Assembly: GCA_020747065.1 (NCBI GenBank)
Contig: JAGMVK010000023.1
Coordinates: 310,001 to 374,000 of the forward strand
From: Cadophora sp. MPI-SDFR-AT-0126
Lineage: Eukaryota > Ascomycota > Leotiomycetes > Helotiales > Ploettnerulaceae
Direction: 5' to 3'
Length of the DNA: 64,000 nucleotides
Under the pieces are notes generated by a model. The model ran no database searches. It worked only from the letters and a program-made list of their open reading frames with translations, and was not told the origin of the DNA. Shown here piece by piece: positions 25,315-36,645 of the stretch (the first letter of the stretch is position 1; every line of letters begins with the position of its first letter). The position numbers were made by a program, and so were the translations under genes.

Positions 25315-27114
25315 CTAGCAAACCTGAGGGGATATCAAAGCCGAGGATTTTGATAACCTTATATTATGTGCATTAACACCCTTAAACAAACATGATATGC
25401 CATGCAGCCAGCCGGGAAACCAATGTGAAATGAACTTGAAAATCTGAGGTGATAGCAGTCTTCGGCAACTCAGCTCGTTCCATGAGCTCGTCCACACCAT
25501 ACCAGATGGGAGCCGGCGAGGAGATAAAATCACGCTCAGGAAGTTGATGACAGAGTTTGCAAACAAGATACCGGAGCAGGAGGTTAGCCCGGCTGAGATA
25601 GTAGTGTGATCTTGTAGTCTCTTCGTTGGCAAGATAGTAAGGATGTTGCTCGGGTCCTGCTTCACAGCAACGTAATGACCACGCGCCCCTCGGTAACCGA
25701 TACCCTTATGGGCGCCAGAAGTGAGCTTCAGGAAAGCGCCAATGACATGAGCACGAGCGATGAAACATTCCTCGACAGTGTTGAGGTCTCGAAGAGCAGC
25801 GGGGTAATCTTGGCGGAACAATCGATTCACGAAGTTCCCGGCGGACCAAGGTGGGATTTTCCTCTTCGCGATACAAGAATCGCACGTCTGGCAAACAGAA
25901 AGTCGATTGTCAGTAACTGCGCAGGAGTCCGGGCTCGTCTGGGAGGCTTGGAGGTAGTGTAGCAAGTGCTCGTCTTCAAGAGACATAGAGGTAGTACAAT
26001 CTTCTTGGAATAGACCCCCGCAGATCCCGCAAGGCAGTCGTACAGAGGCGTGTGCAGTTGCTCGCTGGTAAGATTTCATACATGACATTTGAATGCTGGG
26101 CGTAATAACCTCTGGGAAAGTGGACGAAACCCTTCCCATATACTCGAACTCTTGTCTAAGAAAGGACGGGATCTCGCCGTCATAGAAGAGTAGCGATCGC
26201 GGAGGATGTGTTGTCCTAACAGTAATCTGGTTATTAGCATTCGCAGTCTCGACCTGGTAAGTATACCTTGAACGCCAGTCTCTCACACCTACTCGGCCCC
26301 TCCTCGCACTAGGATGAGTGTCGGTAGCTTGCTGGCTAGATACCGGCCGCTGACGGGCACCTTCACCTCGCATCCCGGCTCCCATCCCAGCTCTGTCCCG
26401 CACGATCTTCTGCTTCTGTAGATTCAGACGACGCGCTTGCTGCTCCGAACGCCAGAGTCCCCAGTTTCGCGCAACAGTGGCATCTTCCTCAAGGCTCGGC
26501 TCCTCTCTACGGCCATCAACGCTCGGCTCCTCTCTACGGTCATCAACGCTCGCCTCCTCTCTACGGTCATCAACGCTCGTCTTCTCCCTACGCGCTTTCT
26601 GCTCCGAACGCCAGAGTTCCCAGTTTCGCGCAACAGTGGCATCTCCATCAAATATCATCTCCTCTTTACGGTCATCAACGCTCGTCTTCTCCTTACGGGC
26701 CAATTCTAGTCGTTCGCTCACCCGCCGCTGCTCAATCCGCTTCCTGGAAGCCTCATCATGCTTTCGCTGCTGTTCTCGGTCTCGGTTCAGCTGGTCCAGG
26801 CTTCGCACCGCATACATCTCTCTCTGGCTCTGAGGAGGACCGTGGATTTTATGCCGTCGTGCTTGAAGCTCTAGCTCTTCCGCCCTTTCCCTCCGGGATT
26901 CTAGCCGCGAGGTCGTAGCTTCGATCTCACGCAGTCGTGCTCGGCGTTCTAAATCTCGAAGCTTTTCCCTCTGGAGTTCAATTGCAGCCAGTCGTTGCTG
27001 ATTTGCATCCTGCCATTGGGTAGCATCAGGATCACTGGGAGTGACTAGGGACGGTGCTGGAGAAGCCATTCCCATGTCTAACGGACAAATGCAGAACGCC
27101 AACGCAGTCGACAA
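25315..27114 (-). CDS. Helitron-associated DUF6570-type ORF, C-terminally truncated
   Basis: One 599-aa frame. Residues 40-260 are a highly charged Arg/Glu coiled region with internal repeats. Residues about 350-507 match the DUF6570-type region that precedes the Rep domain in Helitron transposases: LPCGICGGLFQED, a cysteine pair (CQTCDSCIAKRKIPPWSAGN), FVNRLFRQDYPAALRDLNTV-EECFIARAHVIGAFLKL, and ILPTKRLQDHTTIS. At about 25593 the resemblance stops and 92 unrelated residues follow to the stop. The Rep (HUH) nuclease and PIF1-like helicase are absent, so it cannot transpose on its own. Its first codons and leader are reused in the neighbouring Helitron-like pieces. ATGs at 27114 and 27075 (MGMASPAPS) are both possible; the second motif is the one conserved in the copies. 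Confidence 0.7.
   Translation of the reverse strand: MSTALAFCICPLDMGMASPAPSLVTPSDPDATQWQDANQQRLAAIELQREKLRDLERRARLREIEATTSRLESRRERAEELELQARRHKIHGPPQSQREMYAVRSLDQLNRDREQQRKHDEASRKRIEQRRVSERLELARKEKTSVDDRKEEMIFDGDATVARNWELWRSEQKARREKTSVDDRREEASVDDRREEPSVDGRREEPSLEEDATVARNWGLWRSEQQARRLNLQKQKIVRDRAGMGAGMRGEGARQRPVSSQQATDTHPSARRGRVGVRDWRSRYTYQVETANANNQITVRTTHPPRSLLFYDGEIPSFLRQEFEYMGRVSSTFPEVITPSIQMSCMKSYQRATAHASVRLPCGICGGLFQEDCTTSMSLEDEHLLHYLQASQTSPDSCAVTDNRLSVCQTCDSCIAKRKIPPWSAGNFVNRLFRQDYPAALRDLNTVEECFIARAHVIGAFLKLTSGAHKGIGYRGARGHYVAVKQDPSNILTILPTKRLQDHTTISAGLTSCSGILFANSVINFLSVILSPRRLPSGMVWTSSWNELSCRRLLSPQIFKFISHWFPGWLHGISCLFKGVNAHNIRLSKSSALISPQVC
26480..26710 (-). repeat. in-frame minisatellite inside the Helitron ORF
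   Basis: Imperfect 30-33 bp units encode KTSVDDRREE, ASVDDRREE, PSVDGRREE and PSLEED in series. A larger duplication repeats DATVARNW.LWRSEQ.AR on both sides. Length changes here would stay in frame. Confidence 0.8.
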
Positions 27115-27440
27115 CAGAAGAAGATGTCGGGTTGGTGACGTCAGATAAGATCCGTGATGAGGGGAAAATATAGTTCACAGGACCTGAGGGGAAATCATAG
27201 TCACAGGGCCAAAGGTTAAAAAGGTAAATGCGAGCGGGACGAAGCGAACAACAACAACAGATCTCGGCATGTGACAGTGACCCCGTGGTACCCCTTTTAC
27301 AAGGCTCGCTTAAAAAAGCTCGGCTAATTTTTGGGCCCCGCGAGCCTTGGGCGCTGGGTGGTATCGAAGCCCTTCTTCTCTTAGCAAGCTAAGAGTACGA
27401 AGGCATCTCTTAGCAAGCTAAGAGTACGAAGGCACGAAGC
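27115..27440 (-). repeat. Helitron leader repeat (5' side)
   Basis: Upstream region of the DUF6570-type ORF, with the marks GGTGACGTCAG, GAGCGGGACGAAGCG, AAGCTCGGCTAATTTTT and CTCTTAGCAAGCTAAGAG. The same series recurs at 30900-31170, 31690-31905, 32010-32095 (short) and, RIP-mutated, 36520-36640. Confidence 0.7.
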
Positions 27441-30400
27441 CTTCGTACAAGAGTGCTGGCCTACGGCTCGCACGAAGCCTTCGTGCCTTCATTCCTAAGA
27501 AGAGGTCCAGATGTGTGGCAAAGTAAACATATAAAGAAATAATCTCCGTAACATGTGACATAATCACTTGATTGCCCTTTAGAAACCTCGGCCAATTTTC
27601 ACCTCCGAGAGCCTCTTCGCGTTGCGCCCTCGAAATTCTTCTTCTATTAGCAGACAGGTCAAGAGTACGAAGGCACAAAAACGACTATCCTTCACTGGTA
27701 GCGCGCGATCCGCACGCCGACACCCTGAAACCTATCGTCCTTCCGGAAATCTATGGTTATTGCTTGATCACAGCAGGATATGAGTGAGACCCGACGCAAA
27801 ACAATATTGAAACTGTCAAAACTATAAGAGAGCGTAATGTTGAATATAAGTCTGGAGAGAGTATATAGTGAAGAGAGTTAAACGCCGACTCTACCCATCC
27901 CCGGACATGTGCAACGAATCATTCAGTCTCTCATTGATTTATTAGTCGTGAAGTCGCCCTGGTTAACTACTAATCACCTTATCCAATTTGCACTTTCTTT
28001 TAAGCGATGTTCTTTGTCCTGGCTTCTTTCTCGAGTAGAAGTGCCACGATTGCCTCGTGACCTCCAACTGAAGCTGCTTGGAGCGCATTGCCGTAGGCTC
28101 CGCCTTGAGCATTTATATCGGCCCCTTTCTCGAGTAGAAGTGCCACGATTGCCTCGTTACCTTCAGTAGAAGCTGCTTGGAGTGCATTGCCGTAGTATCC
28201 GCCTTGAGCATTCACATCGGCCCCTTTCTCGAGCAGAAGTGAAACTGGCGTAAATAAACCTTCCCGTGATGCGTAATATAGTGGAGTAGCAATTCTTGTG
28301 ATGTTCTTTTTCATATTAGTTCTTTTCTAGGGGAGGTCCGAGTCATAGAGCTGAATCCAGTTCTGAAAAGCATTTCTTTAGAAAAGTTGCATAGTGAGCT
28401 TACTTACCTGATCCGGATCCTTTATTGCTCGAAAATGACGGCACTAGTATTCCGCTGTATATAAAGCCAGAGGGAATATGTTAAGATTTCCTGAGGTGAG
28501 TACACCTCTTTGAAATTGAAGAAGGTACGATAGACAAGATAATATAATTTCTTCTTCTCCTCTGGATTGTATATCATACTCGAAAGTTAACCTAGTTCGA
28601 ATACGATTAGAGATTAAGTATTCTTTAACAGAGAAATAAGCTAGCTTAAGCTCTGTTATCTTATTGGTAGTTCCGTTATTGCCGTTAACTGTTACTAGTA
28701 TTGTTATTACTAAGCTGGAGCAAATAGTTAATAAGTCTTAAGGATCTGGAAGTCAGTTTTCGGGATTGAATTATAGCTCTTCGGTATTGATAGTAATAAC
28801 CTTAACCATCTTTTTTATACGAAGTGGCCGAGCTAAATACATTAGCTATTAGAGGATTCAGAATGCATCTTAATTATAGTCCTTATTAATACTAAGTAAT
28901 ATACGAGCATACGTTTCATCTAGGGTTTTCAGTAAAGACTTTAGTGCTTTCCGTAAAACGTCTACTTTCAAATATTTTCGTAGTACGTCTAGTTGACATA
29001 TAACCTAACGAAATCTTAAGAATTATATTAGTTGTTTCAAAGAATATATAATAAGAAGGTTATAACGTATATTCCTTATGCTCCTTCTATCAGAGTATCT
29101 TTAATTTCTCTTTGCATATTAGCAAGCTACCGTCTCAGTTTTGGGTCATTCCGAAGTCGTTCGGAAATATAGGTACGAATGTCATGATTAATGAGGGCGC
29201 TCTGGAGGCAGATTTCGCTTGTGACTATAAATTCGAGAGCTTCTTCGATGTCTTACTCCCTCCGGCTTATGGCAAGAACGTGCAGTTTCCCTGCGCCCTA
29301 GGAAGTAAAGTTCTCTAGTAGAAGTAGGAGTTCTTCCCTTTCTTTACATTCGTCTAAAGTATCAAGAATAATAAACGTCTCCCTAAATTCATCTAATATT
29401 TACTATAAGGTAATCTCAAGGGCATCTTATATAAGCTACTGCTTCTTATTCTGATAGTGAGAAAAGAGTGATTCTAGATAAGTAAGAGCTTTTGCCGATT
29501 GCTAAGCTAATTGCTTGATTAGCGAATGCATAAATTTATTATGCCTTTGCTTCTCAGAGTTGTTGAAGTCGAAGTAGAAATAGGCGATTGCCACGATAGG
29601 GTTAGACTTGTATTAAGACTTGACTTCTTCTAGGGCCGTAGAACTGCGAATATAATTAATAAGTTTCCAATTAAGTATTAGCGTGGAGTCATTACCAAAG
29701 AACACTTTTCCCACAGCCAGCTGTAATATTTTGATTAGCTATTAGTAGCAGGAGCCTAGCTTTAGGTGATTACTTACGAATTCCATACAGCCAGAGAAAA
29801 GATCTAGAAGTCATCTTCCATTTCTTAAACTCGTCGCTCTTCAGAAACCATTCTCCTGTAGTTGCTTGACGTAATTTGCAAGTAGCGTTATAGTTAGTAG
29901 ACAGATCTGGCGATAATAGCTAGTAACGAATTTCCCGTTGTTTTTCACTTATTACTAGTGTCCTCTATTCGGTCTGCATATTTACTAGACTATTACCTAG
30001 CCTCGATATATTATCTTTAATAGCGCGAGTAAGAACACCAATAAAGGTTAGCTTAAATCACACGACTATTATAGCATAAAACCTACAGATTATCAGATGT
30101 TAACGCCAGAGTAAATGTCGCCTTATGTTTGTTAATGACTTGAAGGCGTTTGTCAACGTCCTTACTTGAGAAGGGCCACTTGAATGCGCGTAGACCGAAT
30201 CGCCTTATCTTAACCTCTCCTTCTCCAGGCTCCAGCTGCACTAGTAGTCGTCTCAAGTCTCTCTCGCACTATTGCACTGGCCCGTTATACTGAGTAAGAC
30301 AGCTGAAGACTGATCTTCTAAATAAGCTCGGTTCTTCAGCTAAATCTTTCATATCGTGCATGACATCTTGAAGAGATATTACCCCTACACGGAGGCGCTG

Positions 30401-31170
30401 AATATCCTTCCTAGCTTCTTTCACCTCCGCGAAATATATTTGGCATAGTTCGAAGATCTTTGCAGAGATGTCGATCACAGCAATAACACTTGCGGCTCCA
30501 CTAAGACCATCCATTTTGAGGGGCTGAGACGACTAGTAGAAGGACTCCTAAGAATCGGTCAGCGAGCATCATGAGAATGAATGCCTACTGTTGGTACCTA
30601 CTTGTCATGCTCCGAACGCGGGGCTTGTTTCTGGTAATCAGTCCGTTCACGATGTTACTATATCTTCAAGTCTAGAGGCAAGTAAATCAAAAGGCTCACA
30701 AATGTCGTAATCAGAGAAAAGAAGGATTCAACTCGTAAGGTGTCGTTGATGATATGGGATGAGGCTGGCGCTTCGGGCACCAACTTTTAGCGGGGTAACT
30801 AGGCTGATAGTGGAATAACGTCAAATATCACGTGAGTAACTAGGGATGGTGAAGAAGATGCCATTCCTATGTTCAATAGACAAATGCAGAATGCCAACGC
30901 AGTTTGCAATAGAAGAAGATGTTGGGTTGGTGACGTCAGACTAGACACGTTATGAGGGGAAATCATAGTCACAGGACCAAAGCTTAAATAGACGCGCGTA
31001 GGACGAAGCGAAATCCAACAACAACAGATCGCCGCAACACCTGACAGAGATCCCGTGGTTACCCCTTAAAAGGCTCGCTTAAAAAGCTCGGCTAATTTTT
31101 TGGCCCCGCGAGCCAGGGGGTGGGTTGCCTTCGAAGCCCTTTTTTCTCTTAGCAGGCTAAGAGTACGAAG
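27430..31170 (-). mobile_element. Helitron-like unit N1 carrying an NLR relic
   Basis: Left edge is repeat A (27440-27540). The interior is a decayed NACHT-ankyrin gene (28000-30514). The right edge from 30831 is the start of the DUF6570-type ORF (MGMAS-like codons) plus the leader to 31170. In other words, NLR sequence sits where the transposase body would be. The stretch 27430-30830 is repeated, in the same orientation, at about 32094-35690, including its flanks (TGGTAGCGCGC near 27700/32308 and TTAGCGGGGTAACTAGG near 30787/35632). Confidence 0.55.
28000..30514 (-). pseudogene. NACHT-ankyrin NLR-like pseudogene A
   Basis: Fungal STAND/NLR relic read on the minus strand. The N-terminal domain is open at 30514-30269 (SGAASVIAVIDISAKIFELC, then a helical EVKEARKDIQRLR part), the standard start of fungal NLR-like proteins. 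Walker B of the NACHT domain can be read near 29330-29390 (TFIILDTLDECKEREELL). The Walker A region near 29700-29730 is damaged (AVGKVF). The C-terminus, 28314-28000, keeps three ankyrin units (LLEKGADVNAQGGYYGNALQ). Many stops and frameshifts lie between. NLR-like proteins act in non-self recognition and heterokaryon incompatibility; this copy cannot. It is paralogous to the copy at 32577-35382. Confidence 0.8.
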
Positions 31171-32094
31171 GCACTTTCGTTCCTAAGAAGAGGTCTGGTA
31201 TGGAACAAAGTAAACATGTAGAAATCCACGTGACATCTGATACAGGTCTAGACCTGGCGCAGAAGTACATAAATACTAAGGGGATGGAGCGTCCGCATGA
31301 CATACGAAATAGGTCTAGTACTTTAGGAGAAATACACAGCTACTGAACAGATAGAAGACCGGAAACAGGCGATCAAACAAAGTATGTCCGATTGTGTGGT
31401 AAAGTAATCGTTAAATGATACAAAGCCTGCACTGCAAGTGTTCCCTCCGGGATTCTAGCCGCCTGGTCGTATTTTCGATCTCCCGCAATCGCTCTAGGCC
31501 TCGAACCTTTTCCCTCTGGAGTTCAATCGCAGCCAGCCGCTGCTGATTCGCTGCCTGCCATTGGGTAGTGTCAGGAGCATGGGGGAATCGAGACACGCGA
31601 GGAGTGACTACGGACGGACGAGAAGAAGCCATTCCCATGTCAAGCAGACAAATGCAGAATGCCAACGTAGTCGACGACAGAACAAGAAAAGAAGACGTTG
31701 GGTTGAGTGACGTCAGATGCGAGAGACACCTCATGCGGGGAAACAAAAGTCAAACAAAACAGATGGTGCCACGGAAAGAGGTCAATGCAAGCAGGACGGA
31801 AGCGAAAGTCAACAACCGATCTCCGCACGTGAGAGCGACCAGCTGACTACCCCCTTTGAAAAGCTCGGCTAAATTTTTCGCCCCGCGGCCGCTGGTTGCC
31901 TTCGACAAGAGTGCTAGCCTACGGCACGCACGAAGCCTTCGTACTTTGGTACGTAAGAAGAGGTCTGGTATAGAACAAAACAAACATGTAGAAGCCCACG
32001 TGACACGAGGTCAATGTGAGCGGGACGGAAGCGAAAATCAACAATGGATCTCCGCACGTGAGAGTGACCAGCTGACGACCCCTTTAAAGCTCGG
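31140..32094 (-). mobile_element. short Helitron-like pieces H2 (internally deleted)
   Basis: Contains repeat A (31171-31440), then an ORF-start fragment at about 31440-31700. That fragment is read on the minus strand as LAFCICLLDMGMASSRPS and QQRLAAIELQREKVR, clearly the N-terminus of the DUF6570-type protein. A leader (31700-31905), a second repeat A (31911-32010) and a short leader (32010-32094) follow. These look like successive head-to-tail derivatives with most of the element deleted. No complete gene. Confidence 0.6.
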
Positions 32095-32576
32095 CAAGAG
32101 TGCTAGCCGACGGCACGCACGAAGCCTTCGTACCTTCATTCCTAAGAGGTCTAGAAATGTAACAGAGCAAACATGTAAAGCCCACGTGACATACGAAACT
32201 GGCCAGTTTTTGCCCCCGAGAACCTTTCCCCGTCGCGCCTTCAAAGTCCTTGTCCTCTTAGCGGGCTAACAGTACAAAGGCATGAAGCTGCCGTTCCTTC
32301 ACTGGTAGCGCGCACTCCGCACGCTAACGCCGTGAAACCTATCGTCCTTCCGAAAAAAGCAGAAGAAGTATATGGCTATTATTTGACCAAAACAGAATAT
32401 GAGTAAGACCCGGCGCAAAACAATATTGAAACAGTCAAAATGATAAGAGAGCGTAATGGTTAGTATAAGTCGGGAGAGAATAGTGAAGAAAGTTAAACAC
32501 CGACTCTAACCATTATGTGCAACGAATCTTTCAGTCTGTGATTAATTTGCTAGTCGTGGACCTGGTCAGCTATGAA

Positions 32577-35382
32577 TCACCTTATCGAGCTTGCAATTTT
32601 TTTTTTAGCGATGTTCTGTGCCCTGGCCCCTTTCTCAAGCAGAAGTGCTGCGATTGCCTCGTGACCTTCAGCTGAAGCTGCTTGCAGTGCATTGCCGTAC
32701 TCTCCACCTTGAGCATTCACATCGGCCCCTTTCTCGAGTAGAAGTGCTGCGATTGTCTCGTGACCTACAGCTGAAGCTGCTTGCAGTGCATTGCCGTACT
32801 CTCCACCTTGAGTATTCACATCGGCCCCTTTCTCGAGCAGAAGTGCTGCGATTGTCTCGTAACGAGCTGCTTGCAGTGCGTTGCCGTAGTCTCCGCCTTG
32901 AGCATTCACATCGGCCCCTTTCTCGACCAGAAGTGCTACGATTGTCTCGTGACCTTGAAAAGAAGCTGCTTGCAGTGCATTGCCGTACTCTCCACCTTGA
33001 GCATTCACATCGGCCCCTTTCTTAAGCAGAAGTGCTGCGATTGCCTTATAACCTCTAGCTAAAGCTACTTGAAGTGTATTACCGAAACAGCCGCCTTGAG
33101 TATTCACATCGGCCCCTTTCTCGAGTAGAAGTGAAACTGGCTTAAATAAACCTTCCCGTGATACGTAATATAGTGGAGAGGTAATGCTTATGATATTCTT
33201 TTTCATATTAGTTATTTTCCGTGGGAAGTCTAGGTTATAGAGCTGAATCCAGTTCTGAAAAGCGTTTTCTTGAAAAAGTTATATAAGGAGCTTACTTGCC
33301 TAATCTGAATCTTTTATTACTTAGAAATGACAACACCAGTATTACGCTGCATATAGAGCTAATAGAAAGGTATTAAGATTTCCTTTAATGAGTACACCCC
33401 TTTGAAAATGAAGAAGGTACTTTAGATAAGACTGTGCAATTTCTTCCTTGGCCTTTGATTGTATGTTATATTGGAATGCCATCCCTTTTCAAATACGTTT
33501 AGAGATTAAGTATTCTTTAACAGAGAAATAAGCTAGCCTGAGCTCTGTTATATCATTAGAGACTCCGTTATTGCCCTTGGCCGTTACTGATATTGTTATT
33601 ACTAAGCTGGAGTAAATAGTTAATAAGTCTTAAGGATCTGGAAGTCGGTTTTCAGGATTGAATTATAGCTCTTCGGTATTAATAGCGATAACTTCAACTA
33701 TCTCTTCCATACGAAGTGGCTGAGCTGAATATACTAGCTATTGGAGGATTCGGAATGTATCTTGACTGTAGTCCTCGTTAATGCTACGTAATATACGAGC
33801 ATAGGTTTCATCCAGGGTTTTCGGTAGAGACTTTAGTGCTTTTCGTAGAGTGACTACGTTTAAATATTTCCGTAGGACGTCTAGTTGGCATATAACTTAA
33901 TAAAACCTTGAAAATCATGTCAGATGTTTTAAAGAATATCTAATGAGAAAGTTTCAACGTATATTCCTTATGCCCCTTTTATTAGAGTATTTTGAATTTC
34001 TCCTTGCATATTAGTAGGCTACTGTCTTAGTTTTAGGTCATTCTGGAGTTGTTCGGAAATATGGGTATTAATGTTAATATTAACGAGAGCGCTCTGAAGG
34101 CAGATTTCGCTTGTGACCAATGATATAAGAGCTTCTTCGATGTCTCGCTCCCTCCGGCTTGTAGCAAGAATATGCAGATTCCTGAGTAAGGTTCTCTAGC
34201 AGAGGTAGGAGTTCTTCCCTTTCTTTACATTCGTCTAAAGCATCAAGAATAATGAACGTCTCTCTAAATTCATTTAACATTTACTATAAGGTAACCTTAA
34301 GAGCATTATGCGTAGGCTACTGCTTCCTATTCTGACAGCGAGAAAAGAGCGATTCTAGACAAGTAAGAGCTTTTATCAATTGCTAGGCTAGCTGCTCGAT
34401 TAGCGAATGTGTAAATTTGTCATGCCTCTGCTTCTCGGTATCGTTGAAGTCGAAGTAGAAATAGGCGATTACTATAGTAGAATTAGACTGGTATTAGAAC
34501 TTGATTGCTTCAAGGGCTATAGAACTGCTAATATAATAAGTAAACTTTCAATTAAGTTTTAGTATGAAGTCACTACCAAAGGACACTTTTCCCGCAGCCA
34601 GCTGAAATAATTTGATTAGCTATTAACAGCCTAGTGTGGTTAATCACTTACGAATACCATAGAGCTAGAGAAAAGATCCAGAAGTCATCTTCCATTTCTT
34701 AAACTCATCGCTCTTCAGAAACCATTCCCCTGTAGTTACCTGACGTAATTTATAAGCAGCGTTATAGTTAGTAGACGGATTTAGCAATAATATCCAATAA
34801 CGGATTTTCTATTGTTTTTCACCTATCGCCAGTATTCTCTGTTTGGTCTTTATATTCGCTAGACTATTACCCAGCATCACTATATCATCTTTGATAGAGC
34901 GAGTAAGAGCACTAATAATTATTAGCTTTAATCACACGACCATCATAGCATAAAACCTACAAATAGTCAGATATTAACGCCAGAGTGAATGTTGCTTTAT
35001 GGTTGTTGATAACTTGAAGGCGTTTATTAACCTCCTTGCTTAAGAAGGGCCACTTGAACGCGCGTAGACCGAATCGCCTCATCTTAACCTCTCCAGGCTC
35101 CAGCTGCGCCACTAGTCGTTCCAAGTCTCTCTCACACTGCTGCACTGGCCCGTCATCCTGAGTAAGACGGCTGAAGACTGATTTTCTAGATAAGTTCGGT
35201 TCTTCAGCTAGATCTTTCACATTAGTCAGGATATCTTGAAGAGATATTACTCCTAGACGGAGGCGCTGCATATCCTTTCTAGCTTCCTTCACCTCCGTGA
35301 TATATGTTTGGCATAGTCCTAATATCTTTGCAGAGATGTCGATCACAGCAATGACACTTGCAGCTTCACTAAGACCACTCAT
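32577..35382 (-). pseudogene. NACHT-ankyrin NLR-like pseudogene B
   Basis: Better-preserved paralogue of copy A. The N-terminal domain is open at 35382-34957 (MSGLSEAASVIAVIDISAKI and on to LEPGEVKMRRFGLRAFKWPF). Walker A is still legible near 34570-34600 as AGCGKSVLW, followed at once by stops. Walker B is at about 34200-34270 (TFIILDALDECKEREELLPL). The C-terminal frame 33206-32577 encodes six to seven ankyrin units and ends ARAQNIAKKKIASSIR. Stops after Walker A and several frameshifts make it a pseudogene. Some differences from copy A are transitions, which would fit RIP acting on a duplicated sequence. Confidence 0.8.
32630..33125 (-). repeat. 99-bp ankyrin-coding tandem repeat
   Basis: Units of 33 codons (GADVNAQGGEYGNALQAAS then EGHEAIAALLLEK) repeat with high similarity. 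One unit is shortened to ARYETIAALLLEK. Near-identical repeats are characteristic of the fast-evolving recognition end of fungal NLRs. Copy A at 28010-28290 retains three units. Confidence 0.85.
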
Positions 35383-35759
35383 TCTGAGGGGCGGAGTCCA
35401 AGGACTCCTAATAATCGGTTAGGCGAGCCTCGCGGGAATGGGTGCCTGCTGCCGGTACCTACTTGTCTTGCTCCCCACTGGCAATTAGTCCGTTCACGAC
35501 GATGCTATATCTGCAAGTCTAGTTACAAGTAATTCAAAAGGCTCGTAAATATCGTAATCCAAGTAACAAAGGATTCAACTCGTAAGGTGTCGTTGATGTA
35601 GGATGAGGCTGGCGCTTCGGGCACCAACTTTTAGCGGGGTAACTAGGCTGATAGTAGAATGGCGTTAAGTATCACGTGCGTACTCCTTATCTGGAAAAGT
35701 CTTGGTCGATTTGCTGGTTGTTGCCGCTACGGCTGGCGCCGATGCGGTAGTTACCCCTT

Positions 35760-36645
35760 TCACTTTGTTTCAGGGCAAGGAGTCTAGGTATGGAAGAAAG
35801 CAAAGATATAAAAGATATATAATATACGAAATAGATCTAATACTTATAGATAAATAGACAGATATATAGAAGACCGAAAATATATAATTATAAAAGTTTA
35901 TTTAATAGTCTTATTAGCTAATCCTTAAAAAAAATATTATAAAGGCGTTGGACAAACTTATATTATAAATATCTAATAACTTTTTGATTATCTTCTTCTC
36001 TTACGTAGAGTAATTAGATCTCTCTTTTAGCTTAGTGATCTAGAAAAACCTAGTTATAACTTCTATAGCTTTAATAATCTAAATATCAGTCCGGATCTAT
36101 TCTTAAAACTATAAACTCTAAACCAAACTTGAACCGCAACCTTATCACCTGCCCTAAAAGCGGAAGCCGCCAAGGTCGAGTTCTCGACCCTATTACAGTT
36201 CGTTTAAGCTTCGCACCGTATACATCTCTCTCTGGCTCAGAGGAGGACCGTAGTATTTATGCCGTCGTGCCCGAAGCTCTAGATCTCCCGCCCTTTCCCT
36301 CCGGGATTCTAGCCGCCTAGTCGTATATTTGACCTTATACTATCGTGCTCGGCGTTCTAAATCTCGAACCTTTTCCCTCTAGAGTTTAATTGCAGCTAAT
36401 CGCTACCGATTTACAGTCTGCTAGTAGGTAATATCAGGAGTATAAGGAGTGACTAGGGATAGTACAGAAGAAGCCATCCCTATATCTAATAGACAAATAC
36501 AGAATGCCAACGCAGTCGATAATAGAAGAAGATATTAGATTAGTAAAGTCAGATAAGATCCGCGATAAGAGGAAATCATAATCACAGGACCAAAGGTAAA
36601 AAGGTAAAAAATGCGAGCGGGTCGAAGCACAGGACCAAAGACAAG
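35760..36645 (-). mobile_element. RIP-mutated chimeric Helitron fragment H3
   Basis: Three blocks in order. Repeat A in AT-shifted form (35770-35945). A copy of the 3' end of the gene at 22947 (35990-36178), where most changes are C-to-T or G-to-A and the last 50 bp are nearly unchanged. The N-terminal part of the DUF6570-type ORF plus leader (36195-36640). The join near 36178-36200 shows that cargo-gene sequence and transposase sequence travelled together with an internal deletion. Confidence 0.7.

Larger units (their letters stand above)
22340..27440 (-). mobile_element. Helitron-like unit H1 with cargo genes
   Basis: Read on the minus strand, the unit has a leader (27115-27440), a long ORF with a Helitron-associated DUF6570-type domain (25315-27114), two further genes (24178-24768 and 22947-23980) and a terminal repeat (22345-22940). 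Parts of the leader, of the ORF start and of the terminal repeat recur in the same order at 30831-31440, 31440-32090 and 35760-36645. That recurrence is why I treat the whole as one element. No Rep or helicase domain is left, so H1 is not autonomous. Exact 5' TC and 3' CTRR ends were not located. Limits are approximate. Confidence 0.6.
32094..35760 (-). mobile_element. Helitron-like unit N2, duplicate of N1
   Basis: Starts with repeat A (32094-32200), continues with the same 3' flank as N1, the second NACHT-ankyrin relic (32577-35382) and the same 5' flank to about 35690. It ends in a short leader-like piece (GGTAGTTACCCCTTTCAC). N1 and N2 are a direct segmental duplication of about 3.4-3.6 kb, separated by H2. 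Confidence 0.55.

Noticed and set aside
32618..33062. Plus-strand frames over the ankyrin repeats
   Set aside because: Repetitive shadows of the minus-strand ankyrin units.
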